From an uncultured Flammeovirgaceae bacterium (GTDB lineage Bacteria > Bacteroidota > Bacteroidia > Cytophagales > Cyclobacteriaceae), in contig CAMLLI010000391.1 in NCBI GenBank assembly GCA_946480685.1, positions 1 through 5,224 on the forward strand: a stretch of DNA of 5,224 nucleotides. The letters run 5' to 3'. Both the position numbers and the translations under genes were made by a program. Of this stretch, positions 1-5,224 are shown in pieces; position 1 is the stretch's first letter; every line of letters starts with the position of its first letter. The notes beneath the pieces were generated by a model that did no database searches, was not told the DNA's origin, and saw only the letters and a list, made by a program, of their open reading frames with translations.

Positions 1-1901
1 TGGCCGAGAAGTGGAATAACTATAAAGAACATGCAAAGCTGGTGAACCCAGCCAATAAACGTAAAGTTGAAGTAATTGTAGTAGGTACAGGACTTGCCGG
101 TGCATCGGCAGCAGCAACCCTGGCTGAACTCGGATATAAAGTAAAAGCGTTTTGCTTTCAGGATTCACCAAGACGTGCTCACTCTATTGCAGCACAAGGT
201 GGTATAAACGCAGCAAAAAATTATAAGAACGATGGCGACTCGGTTTATCGTTTATTCTATGATACTATAAAAGGTGGTGACTTCCGCGCGCGTGAAGCCA
301 ATGTATACCGCCTCGCAGATGTATCCAGAAATATCATTGACCAGTGCGTAGCACAAGGTGTACCTTTTGCTCGTGAATACGGCGGCTTGCTCGATAACCG
401 TTCGTTCGGTGGAGCGCAGGTATCGCGTACATTCTATGCCCGCGGACAAACCGGACAACAATTGTTGTTAGGTGCTTACGGTGCACTGGAACGCCAGGTA
501 GGTTTAGGAAACGTAAAGATGTATAGCCGCCACGAGATGGTGGAAGTAGTCACGATCGAGGGTAAAGCTCGCGGTATCATTGCGCGTGATCTTATCACCG
601 GTAAACTGGAACGCCACTTCGGCCATGCCGTAATTCTTGCTACAGGCGGATATGGTAACGTGTTCTTCCTTTCTACCAACGCGATGGGTAGCAACGTAAC
701 AGCAGCATGGAAAGCGCATAAGAAAGGTGCATACTTTGCCAACCCTTGCTATACTCAGATTCACCCGACTTGTATACCGGTAACCGGTGACTATCAATCC
801 AAGCTTACGCTGATGTCTGAATCATTGCGTAACGATGGTCGCGTGTGGGTGCCGAAGACACGGGAAGATGTCAAAGCAATTCGCGAAGGCAAAAAGAGAC
901 CGGAAGACATTAAAGAAGAGGATCGCGATTATTACCTCGAAAGAAAATATCCTTCATACGGAAACCTGTGTCCGCGCGATATAGCATCACGCGCAGCAAA
1001 AGAAGCATGTGATGATGGCCGCGGTATAGTACCATCAGGCTTTGGTGTATTCCTGGATTTCGCAGACGCTATCAAGCGCCTCGGTGTAGATGTAGTGAAA
1101 GCCCGCTACGGTGAATTGTTCCCGATGTATCAGAACATCACCAACGAAGATCCGCTGAAGACTCCGATGAAGATATACCCTGCTGTTCACTATACGATGG
1201 GTGGCCTTTGGGTTGACTATGAACTGATGACAACCATAAAAGGTTTATACTGTTTAGGTGAAGCAAACTTCAGCGATCACGGTGCAAACCGACTTGGTGC
1301 TTCTGCCTTAATGCAAGGTCTTGCCGATGGATACTTTGTTATTCCATATACTATCGGAAACTATTTATCTGGTGAAATATTTACCAAGCCTATCGCGCTT
1401 GATCACCCTGCATTCGTGGAGGCCGAGAAAGAAGTACAGGCTCGCTCTGAAAAACTGATCAACATTAAAGGAAAGAAAACTGTTGATGACCTGCACAAGC
1501 AATTGGGCAAGATCATGTGGGAGTACTGTGGTATGGCCCGTACAGCAGAAGGTTTGACGAAAGCCAGAAAGATGATCCAGGATTTACGCAAGGAGTTCTG
1601 GAGTGATGTAAACGTTCCGGGTACACTGAATGAATTCAATCCTGAGTTCGACAAAGCAGGCCGCGTTGCTGACTTCATTGAACTAGGTGAGCTGATGGTG
1701 ATCGATGCGCTGAACAGAAATGAATCATGCGGTGGACACTTCCGCGTAGAATACCAGGAAGAAGGCGAAGCGAAACGCGATGACGAAAAGTACGCGTATG
1801 TAGCAGCATGGGAACATACATCAGTTGATGCAGACCCTGTGATGCACAAGGAGGCTTTGGTTTATGAGAACATTGAAATGCAAACAAGAAGTTATAAATA
1901 A
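1..1901 (+). CDS. sdhA: Succinate dehydrogenase/fumarate reductase flavoprotein subunit, 5'-partial
   Basis: Catalytic FAD subunit of succinate:quinone oxidoreductase (complex II), which interconverts succinate and fumarate on the cytoplasmic face of the inner membrane and passes electrons to SdhB. Seen: the dinucleotide-binding motif GTGLAG (nt 84-101); the covalent FAD histidine in HSIAAQGG (His codon 180-182); HPT (His at 762); the PRD catalytic arginine (975-977); HYTMGG (His at 1188); and HGANRLG (Arg at 1290). The last four match the substrate-site residues of the E. coli enzymes. The glutamine five residues after the FAD histidine matches E. coli SdhA (Gln) rather than FrdA (Glu), a weak hint toward succinate oxidation. 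The first complete codon is at nt 3. The frame is open to the left edge and encodes [13 protein letters not shown] before the first GTG at 42; this resembles the N-terminus of Bacteroidota homologues, so the true start is outside the window. About 632 residues are visible, nearly the full family length. The gene sits 8 bp before sdhB, in one operon. The role as SDH rather than fumarate reductase is inferred. Confidence 0.97.
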   Translation, partial: AEKWNNYKEHAKLVNPANKRKVEVIVVGTGLAGASAAATLAELGYKVKAFCFQDSPRRAHSIAAQGGINAAKNYKNDGDSVYRLFYDTIKGGDFRAREANVYRLADVSRNIIDQCVAQGVPFAREYGGLLDNRSFGGAQVSRTFYARGQTGQQLLLGAYGALERQVGLGNVKMYSRHEMVEVVTIEGKARGIIARDLITGKLERHFGHAVILATGGYGNVFFLSTNAMGSNVTAAWKAHKKGAYFANPCYTQIHPTCIPVTGDYQSKLTLMSESLRNDGRVWVPKTREDVKAIREGKKRPEDIKEEDRDYYLERKYPSYGNLCPRDIASRAAKEACDDGRGIVPSGFGVFLDFADAIKRLGVDVVKARYGELFPMYQNITNEDPLKTPMKIYPAVHYTMGGLWVDYELMTTIKGLYCLGEANFSDHGANRLGASALMQGLADGYFVIPYTIGNYLSGEIFTKPIALDHPAFVEAEKEVQARSEKLINIKGKKTVDDLHKQLGKIMWEYCGMARTAEGLTKARKMIQDLRKEFWSDVNVPGTLNEFNPEFDKAGRVADFIELGELMVIDALNRNESCGGHFRVEYQEEGEAKRDDEKYAYVAAWEHTSVDADPVMHKEALVYENIEMQTRSYK

Positions 1902-1909
1902 TAGGGATC

Positions 1910-2683
1910 ATGAAATTTAACTTAAAGGTTTGGCGCCAGAAAAATGCTAATACGCCAGGTAAGTTAGTAGACTATAGCATTGACAACGTCAATGCCGACA
2001 TGTCGTTCCTGGAAATGATAGACATATTGAACGACAACCTGGTGCGTAAAGGTGAAGAGCCTATTGCGTTTGATCATGATTGCCGTGAAGGTATCTGTGG
2101 TATGTGCAGCATGTATATCAACGGTCGTGCACACGGCCCGCACCATGCAGCCACTACCTGCCAGCTATATATGCGTACGTTTAAAGATGGCGATACTATT
2201 TATGTAGAGCCATGGAGATCGAAAGCATTTCCGGTTATAAAAGATCTGGTAACAGATCGTGGTGCGTTCGATCGCATCATTGCCGCAGGTGGTTTCGTAA
2301 GCGTAAACACAGGCCAGGCTCAGGATGCCAACGCTATTCCGGTAAATAAAGATGATGCTGAAAGAGCGATGGACGCAGCAGCATGTATAGCATGTGGTGC
2401 CTGCGTAGCCGCGTGTCCGAATTCTTCAGCGATGCTATATGTATCTGCCAAGATTTCACAACTCGCTTTGTTACCGCAAGGGCAACCGGAGCGCGATCGC
2501 AGAGCAATGTCCATGGTAAGTCAAATGGACGAAGAAGGTTTTGGTAACTGTACGAACATCGGTGCCTGCGAAGCAGAATGTCCGAAAGAAATTAAGTTAA
2601 CCAACATCGCGCGCATGAACCGCGATTACTTCTCTGCATCGTTCGGTTCAGAAGAAAAAGTTTCAACTGGCGAAGGACACTAA
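1910..2683 (+). CDS. sdhB: Succinate dehydrogenase/fumarate reductase iron-sulfur subunit
   Basis: Electron-transfer subunit that carries electrons from the SdhA flavin through three Fe-S clusters to the quinone site at the membrane anchor. The product is 257 residues, normal for the family. Visible ligands: Cys58, Cys63, Cys66 and Cys84 for the N-terminal [2Fe-2S] ferredoxin domain; Cys159, Cys162 and Cys165 plus Cys224 for [4Fe-4S]; and Cys169, Cys214 and Cys220 for [3Fe-4S]. These assignments follow the E. coli SdhB arrangement. The second motif is [12 protein letters not shown] and the third is [12 protein letters not shown]. No ligand is missing. The ATG at 1910 follows the sdhA stop after 8 bases and has only a weak purine stretch (AGGG) before it, so translational coupling to sdhA is likely (inferred). 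A strong terminator lies about 20 bases after the stop, making this the last gene of the operon. The short Gly/Glu/Ser-rich C-terminal tail carries no recognised motif. Confidence 0.97.
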   Translation: MKFNLKVWRQKNANTPGKLVDYSIDNVNADMSFLEMIDILNDNLVRKGEEPIAFDHDCREGICGMCSMYINGRAHGPHHAATTCQLYMRTFKDGDTIYVEPWRSKAFPVIKDLVTDRGAFDRIIAAGGFVSVNTGQAQDANAIPVNKDDAERAMDAAACIACGACVAACPNSSAMLYVSAKISQLALLPQGQPERDRRAMSMVSQMDEEGFGNCTNIGACEAECPKEIKLTNIARMNRDYFSASFGSEEKVSTGEGH

Positions 2684-2702
2684 CAGCGTCTCGTCTTCAA
2701 AT

Positions 2703-2742
2703 AAAAGGAAAGGCTGAAGTAACATTCAGCCTTTCCTTTTTT
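2703..2742 (+). terminator. Rho-independent terminator of the sdh operon
   Basis: A perfect 16-bp inverted repeat (left arm AAAAGGAAAGGCTGAA at 2703-2718, right arm 2725-2740) encloses a 6-base loop, GTAACA. The run of six T's at 2737-2742 overlaps the end of the right arm. It begins 20 bases after the sdhB stop codon. The A-rich left flank (2699-2706) would give a T-rich tail on the opposite strand too, so it could also work in reverse, but no minus-strand gene ends here. It is one of the clearest signals in the window. Confidence 0.93.
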
Positions 2743-2863
2743 ATTTGGTTTTCAGATGTTAGCGTCATGCGGTTTGCACAGATTCTAAAAAATATCAGGC
2801 TTTGCAGAAATTAAAAGCATCGGCTGTGCGTATTAAATTTAGTATGGGTAAATCTTAAATCGA

Positions 2864-2893
2864 TTGTTTAGTTTTTTACTTTTTATAGATTTG
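2864..2893 (+). promoter_or_regulatory. Bacteroidota-type promoter for the glycosyltransferase gene
   Basis: The -7 box TAGATTTG (2886-2893) fits the Bacteroidota consensus TAnnTTTG exactly. A TTG at 2864-2866 lies 19 bases upstream, the spacing expected for the -33 element. Transcription would start around 2898-2901, leaving a leader of only about 13-16 bases before the GTG at 2914. The site lies downstream of the sdh terminator, which supports independent expression of the glycosyltransferase. Elsewhere in the 2743-2863 gap I see no gene, RNA or strong structure. TAAATTTA at 2834-2841 is a one-mismatch box and probably chance. Confidence 0.72.
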
Positions 2894-2904
2894 TCAGTAA
2901 CCAA

Positions 2905-2911
2905 AAGGAAG
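2905..2911 (+). promoter_or_regulatory. Ribosome binding site supporting a GTG start
   Basis: The purine-rich AAGGAAG ends 2 bases before the GTG at 2914. It favours that GTG over the nearby ATG at 2921, which is in a different frame. The glycosyltransferase frame is closed upstream by a TAG at 2869-2871, with no better in-frame start between. The protein reads directly into the family's N-terminal strand from this start. Confidence 0.6.
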
Positions 2912-2913
2912 TC

Positions 2914-3666
2914 GTGAGTAATGCTATCGTCATAATTCCTACCTACAAGGAACGGGAGAATATTCGCTCGATCATTGATACCGTATTTGGGTTACCCAAA
3001 GAGTTTCATATCCTGATCGTTGACGATAACTCTCCGGATGGTACCGCCCAGATCGTAGAGCAACTCCAGCAGGCTTACAACACCCCGACCGAAACAAAAC
3101 TACATTTACTAAAACGTCCGGGTAAACTCGGCCTCGGCACAGCCTATATTACCGGTTTCAAGTTTGCGCTTGAGCGCGGCTATGAGTATATATTAGAGAT
3201 GGATGCCGATTTTTCGCACGATCCGAAAGACCTGGTACATCTATACCTTTCATGTGCTGAATTCGGAAGCGATGTTTCCATCGGTTCACGCTATGCTACG
3301 GGAGTTAATGTTGTGAACTGGCCGATGGGCCGCGTACTCCTCTCCTATTTTGCAAGCAGTTACGTTCGCCTAATTACCAGTATACCAGTGCATGATACTA
3401 CAGCCGGCTTTGTATGCTATAGCCGCAAAGTGCTTGAAACTATACCACTCGACCAGATACGATTTGTAGGGTATGCTTTCCAGATCGAAATGAAATTTAT
3501 AGCCTGGAAATTTGGCTTTGTGTTGAAAGAAGTGCCGATCATTTTTACCGATCGTACGCGCGGAGAATCCAAAATGTCGCCTGGCATTTTTAAAGAAGCA
3601 TTCTTTGGCGTTTTACAGATGACGATCCAAAGCTGGTTCAAGAAATATATACCGGCACAGCCCTAA
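2914..3666 (+). CDS. Family 2 glycosyltransferase, polyprenol-phosphate mannose synthase-like (DPM1-like)
   Basis: Probably transfers a hexose, typically mannose from GDP-mannose, to a polyprenyl phosphate at the cytoplasmic membrane face, giving a lipid-linked sugar donor for later protein or envelope glycosylation. The 250-residue product is essentially a single GT-A catalytic domain. Visible: the N-terminal strand with PTYKERENI (residues 9-17); VDDNSPDGT (36-44), the nucleotide-binding acidic pair; the metal-binding DAD with following FSHDP (97-104); GSRY (124-127); DTTAGF (161-166); GYAFQIEM (186-193); and the RTRGESKM loop (214-221) typical of DPM synthases. There is no C-terminal transmembrane pair, so it resembles the short, DPM1-only form and is probably a peripheral membrane protein. 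It starts at GTG with an AAGGAAG site, has its own promoter and a convergent terminator, and so appears monocistronic. Family assignment is strong. The exact sugar and acceptor cannot be read from sequence: glucose or another polyprenyl acceptor is possible. Confidence 0.9.
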   Translation: MSNAIVIIPTYKERENIRSIIDTVFGLPKEFHILIVDDNSPDGTAQIVEQLQQAYNTPTETKLHLLKRPGKLGLGTAYITGFKFALERGYEYILEMDADFSHDPKDLVHLYLSCAEFGSDVSIGSRYATGVNVVNWPMGRVLLSYFASSYVRLITSIPVHDTTAGFVCYSRKVLETIPLDQIRFVGYAFQIEMKFIAWKFGFVLKEVPIIFTDRTRGESKMSPGIFKEAFFGVLQMTIQSWFKKYIPAQP

Positions 3667-3716
3667 AAAAAAATGGTTGACCTTTTTCAGATCAACCACT
3701 CAGATTAAAGTTTTTT
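3665..3716. terminator. Shared convergent terminator
   Basis: A 7-bp stem, TGGTTGA (3674-3680) with TCAACCA (3692-3698), encloses an 11-base loop. On the minus strand the hairpin is followed at once by nine T's (A's at 3665-3673 on the plus strand), a textbook intrinsic terminator for the gene ending at 3723. On the plus strand the T run (3711-3716) starts 12 bases after the stem, so termination of the glycosyltransferase transcript is plausible but weaker. The A-tract overlaps the glycosyltransferase stop codon. Confidence 0.8.
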
Positions 3717-3722
3717 GAAAGC

Positions 3723-4280
3723 CTAATCTTGCAAGCCTACGAAAGTGATAGGTCCTACGTGCGACTTCACCAGTTCCAGATCCGGTTCGGTGATCTCGGC
3801 TTCGTAGCCATCTTCCTTTAGCATGTTTAGAATGTCTTCCGCAGCTTCACGTTGTTTGTAGATGTGGTAATCTTCTCTTGCAAAAACCGGGTAGCGACCC
3901 AGCTTCTGCTCGCGATCAACAAAGTTAAAACCACACAAAAACAATTTGCTGTTAGCATGCTGAATGCGGTAAAGCGGCATCTGCGGATACTTCTGCAGCC
4001 ATTCTACAACATCTTCGCGTGTACCTTGTACAATTTCCGTCAGCTTGAAAATCCGCATTACTTCGCCTTGGTTGGGCTTGTCCAACATACGCAAGTCAAA
4101 GTTGTGAACATAAGCAGACAGACCAACGCATCCGCATAATACCATGAGCGGATTCTGTGCATCACCGTGCAACCGCACATCGAGGTTTTTAGCATTAAAA
4201 AACGCTTGAAGCCTGCGGTTTCGCTTCTGGATTGTTGATGTCAGGTCAGGCCTGACAGGATTTTTGAATTTTAATTGCAT
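3723..4280 (-). CDS. Hypothetical protein, 185 residues, function unknown
   Basis: I do not recognise this protein. It looks like a real gene: a long open frame with ordinary composition, a good minus-strand terminator right after its stop, and a candidate promoter box upstream. It appears soluble and cytoplasmic, with no signal peptide and no convincing membrane helix. The start is basic (MQLKFKNPVRPD, then KRNRR at about 19-23). A short hydrophobic stretch (about 44-59) contains Cys49 and Cys51, with a third cysteine at 116. There are several aromatic-rich segments (such as YRIQHANSKLFLCGFNF, about 104-120) and an acidic, probably helical C-terminal part (about 142-172). Three spaced cysteines are too few to claim a metal site. 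The ATG at 4280 is the only plausible start: the frame is closed upstream by a TAA, with no ATG, GTG or TTG between. No good Shine-Dalgarno precedes it; AAGGAG lies 29 bases upstream. It follows the permease gene in the same direction by 93 bases, but probably has its own transcript. Confidence 0.8.
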   Translation of the reverse strand: MQLKFKNPVRPDLTSTIQKRNRRLQAFFNAKNLDVRLHGDAQNPLMVLCGCVGLSAYVHNFDLRMLDKPNQGEVMRIFKLTEIVQGTREDVVEWLQKYPQMPLYRIQHANSKLFLCGFNFVDREQKLGRYPVFAREDYHIYKQREAAEDILNMLKEDGYEAEITEPDLELVKSHVGPITFVGLQD

Positions 4281-4322
4281 GACATTAAAACATTTCTGTA
4301 TAAGGTGGGCTCCTTACAATAA

Positions 4323-4330
4323 CAAAAGTA
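4323..4330 (-). promoter_or_regulatory. Candidate -7 promoter box for the hypothetical gene
   Basis: Read on the minus strand this is TACTTTTG, an exact fit to the Bacteroidota TAnnTTTG box, 42 bases upstream of the ATG at 4280. No TTG lies at the expected -33 distance; the nearest candidate is a GTTT at 4349-4352, so the promoter is only half supported. Transcription would start near 4316-4318, giving a leader of about 36 bases. Confidence 0.45.
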
Positions 4331-4351
4331 GGAAATTATTTGAAGTTTAAA

Positions 4352-4380
4352 CGATTATTAACATTGATTAACATTAATCG
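4352..4380. repeat. Small direct and inverted repeat cluster
   Basis: ATTAACATT occurs twice, at 4357-4365 and 4367-4375, with one G between, a 10-base period. An outer inverted pair, CGATTA (4352-4357) and TAATCG (4375-4380), brackets it, and GATTAA/TTAATC (4366-4371 and 4374-4379) forms an inner inverted pair. The cluster overlaps the permease stop codon and lies directly upstream of the candidate promoter for the 185-residue gene. It is very AT-rich and lacks a T-tail suited to an intrinsic terminator. It might be a protein-binding site or chance. Confidence 0.4.
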
Positions 4381-5224
4381 AAACGAATCGCCTTTATTGG
4401 GCTTACGCGCGTAATTACCATCGTTGGTACCAGCAGCACCACCGTAACAACCAGGAAGGTAGTCAGGTTTAACAATCCCACGATTTCCCAATGCCAGCTA
4501 ATGGGCACAACGCTCATGTAATAATCGTGTGGATTCAATTTAACGAATTTGAACCGATATTGCAGATAACAAAGCCCTAAACCTATCACGTTGCCCAGCA
4601 ACAAACCCTTCAGTATAAGGCTCACACCTTGGTAAACAAAGATGGAGCGTATCAATTTATCGCCTCCACCAAGTGCCTTTAACATACCAATCATTTGTGT
4701 TCGCTCCATCACTAATATTAACACGATGGAAATCATGTTAACGCAAACCACCGTAAGAATAATGCCAAGCAGAATATTGACTTGCCGGCTTAGCAGGTTG
4801 AGCCATTCAAACACCTGCTGATAGCGGTCGCTAACCCGTTCAATGTTCAGATCGAAATCCATCTTCTGCCCTATAGCAAGTCCGGCATCATCAATGTGAT
4901 CAACATCCTTTGTAAAAACTTCAATGCCACCTGCGAGACTGTCTGACCAGTCATTCAATCGCTGGATCAATCGTATATCTCCTATAATTACTTTACTATC
5001 AAAATACTCCGAGAGATTCGTCTCATAGATACCGGCCACTTTCAACTTCCGGAAGCGCGGAGGATTCTGAAAGAAATGAACAATGATGTTATCACCAACT
5101 TTCAGGTTGAGTTTATCAGCGATGATCTTGCTTATAACAACCTGGTTCGCATAACCTGAGTCCGGGAACTCTATAAATTTTCCCTCCAGTAAATTTTCAC
5201 CGAACGACTTTATGTCAAAACTTT
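4374..5224 (-). CDS. FtsX/LolE-like ABC transporter permease, N-terminally partial
   Basis: C-terminal part of an integral inner-membrane permease of the MacB/LolC/LolE/FtsX type. These proteins work with a LolD-like ATPase to move lipoproteins or other substrates across or out of the envelope rather than pumping through a channel. The visible fragment is 282 residues, read from the codon at 5222. Residues about 1-145 are the extracytoplasmic domain (for example ISKIIADKLNLKVGDNIIV and KLKVAGIYET, typical of the MacB-like periplasmic region). Three membrane helices follow at about 149-172, 193-219 and 247-270. The loop after the first contains ERTQMIGMLKALGG, the conserved FtsX-family cytoplasmic coupling segment, and the protein ends in the family-type SPIKAIRFD. 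A TTG at 5045-5043 is an internal leucine, not the start: the frame is open to the right edge and reads as a sensible family domain. About 120 residues, including the first helix, should lie outside. No ATPase partner is visible, so the substrate is unknown. Confidence 0.9.
   Translation of the reverse strand, partial: SFDIKSFGENLLEGKFIEFPDSGYANQVVISKIIADKLNLKVGDNIIVHFFQNPPRFRKLKVAGIYETNLSEYFDSKVIIGDIRLIQRLNDWSDSLAGGIEVFTKDVDHIDDAGLAIGQKMDFDLNIERVSDRYQQVFEWLNLLSRQVNILLGIILTVVCVNMISIVLILVMERTQMIGMLKALGGGDKLIRSIFVYQGVSLILKGLLLGNVIGLGLCYLQYRFKFVKLNPHDYYMSVVPISWHWEIVGLLNLTTFLVVTVVLLVPTMVITRVSPIKAIRFD

Noticed and set aside
252..797. Minus-strand open frames of 69-97 codons opposite sdhA
   Set aside because: They lie entirely inside a strongly supported conserved gene, overlap each other, and encode no recognisable domain. 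They are shadows of the sdhA codons.
1403..1911. Minus-strand open frames of 148 and 78 codons opposite the sdhA 3' end
   Set aside because: Antisense to conserved sdhA coding sequence. The serine-rich, low-complexity composition is typical of reverse-frame translation, and no start signals are seen.
1964..2514. Minus-strand open frames of 60 and 64 codons opposite sdhB
   Set aside because: They are antisense to the Fe-S cluster motifs of sdhB, whose coding is certain.
2743..2863. Possible small gene or RNA between the sdh terminator and the glycosyltransferase promoter
   Set aside because: No convincing start with a ribosome site, no strong hairpin, and no tRNA-like or riboswitch-like pattern by eye.
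3852..4139. Plus-strand open frame of 95 codons inside the hypothetical gene
   Set aside because: The minus-strand frame is longer and has a matched terminator and a promoter box. The plus frame has neither and no recognisable domain.
4345..4352. GTTTAAAC palindrome
   Set aside because: An 8-base AT-rich palindrome is expected by chance, and nothing ties it to function beyond its closeness to the repeat cluster.

Overview
The window looks like an ordinary stretch of core chromosome from a Bacteroidota bacterium. An aerobic member of the Chitinophagaceae or a related group is my guess from the protein flavour. Three things support the phylum: the flavoprotein and iron-sulfur subunits resemble the Bacteroidota form of succinate dehydrogenase/fumarate reductase; two intergenic regions carry the phylum's TAnnTTTG promoter box; and Shine-Dalgarno signals are weak or missing at most starts. 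No mobile element, CRISPR array, RNA gene or transferred island is visible, and I did not find an undescribed system.

Left part, plus strand: the end of a succinate:quinone oxidoreductase operon. The flavoprotein gene sdhA is cut by the left edge, so its true start lies outside. It is followed 8 bases later by sdhB, which carries all three Fe-S cluster ligand sets. A strong 16-bp hairpin terminator closes the operon. The membrane-anchor cytochrome b subunit is not visible and would be expected upstream of the window.

Middle, plus strand: a 230-base gap holding the terminator and then a good Bacteroidota promoter, with no other gene seen. It is followed by a single-gene unit for a soluble family 2 glycosyltransferase resembling polyprenol-phosphate mannose synthase (DPM1-like).

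Right part, minus strand: an unrecognised 185-residue cytoplasmic protein with its own candidate promoter, converging on the glycosyltransferase at a shared hairpin terminator. Upstream of it is the C-terminal part of an FtsX/LolE-type ABC transporter permease, whose N-terminus runs off the right edge. The two minus-strand genes are separated by 93 bases that contain a small repeat cluster.

The genes do not form one pathway. The window covers respiration/TCA cycle, envelope or protein glycosylation, a hypothetical protein, and an envelope export permease. The items most worth following are the unidentified 185-residue protein, the repeat cluster in front of it, and the two edge genes, for which in-window start codons would give wrong truncated proteins.
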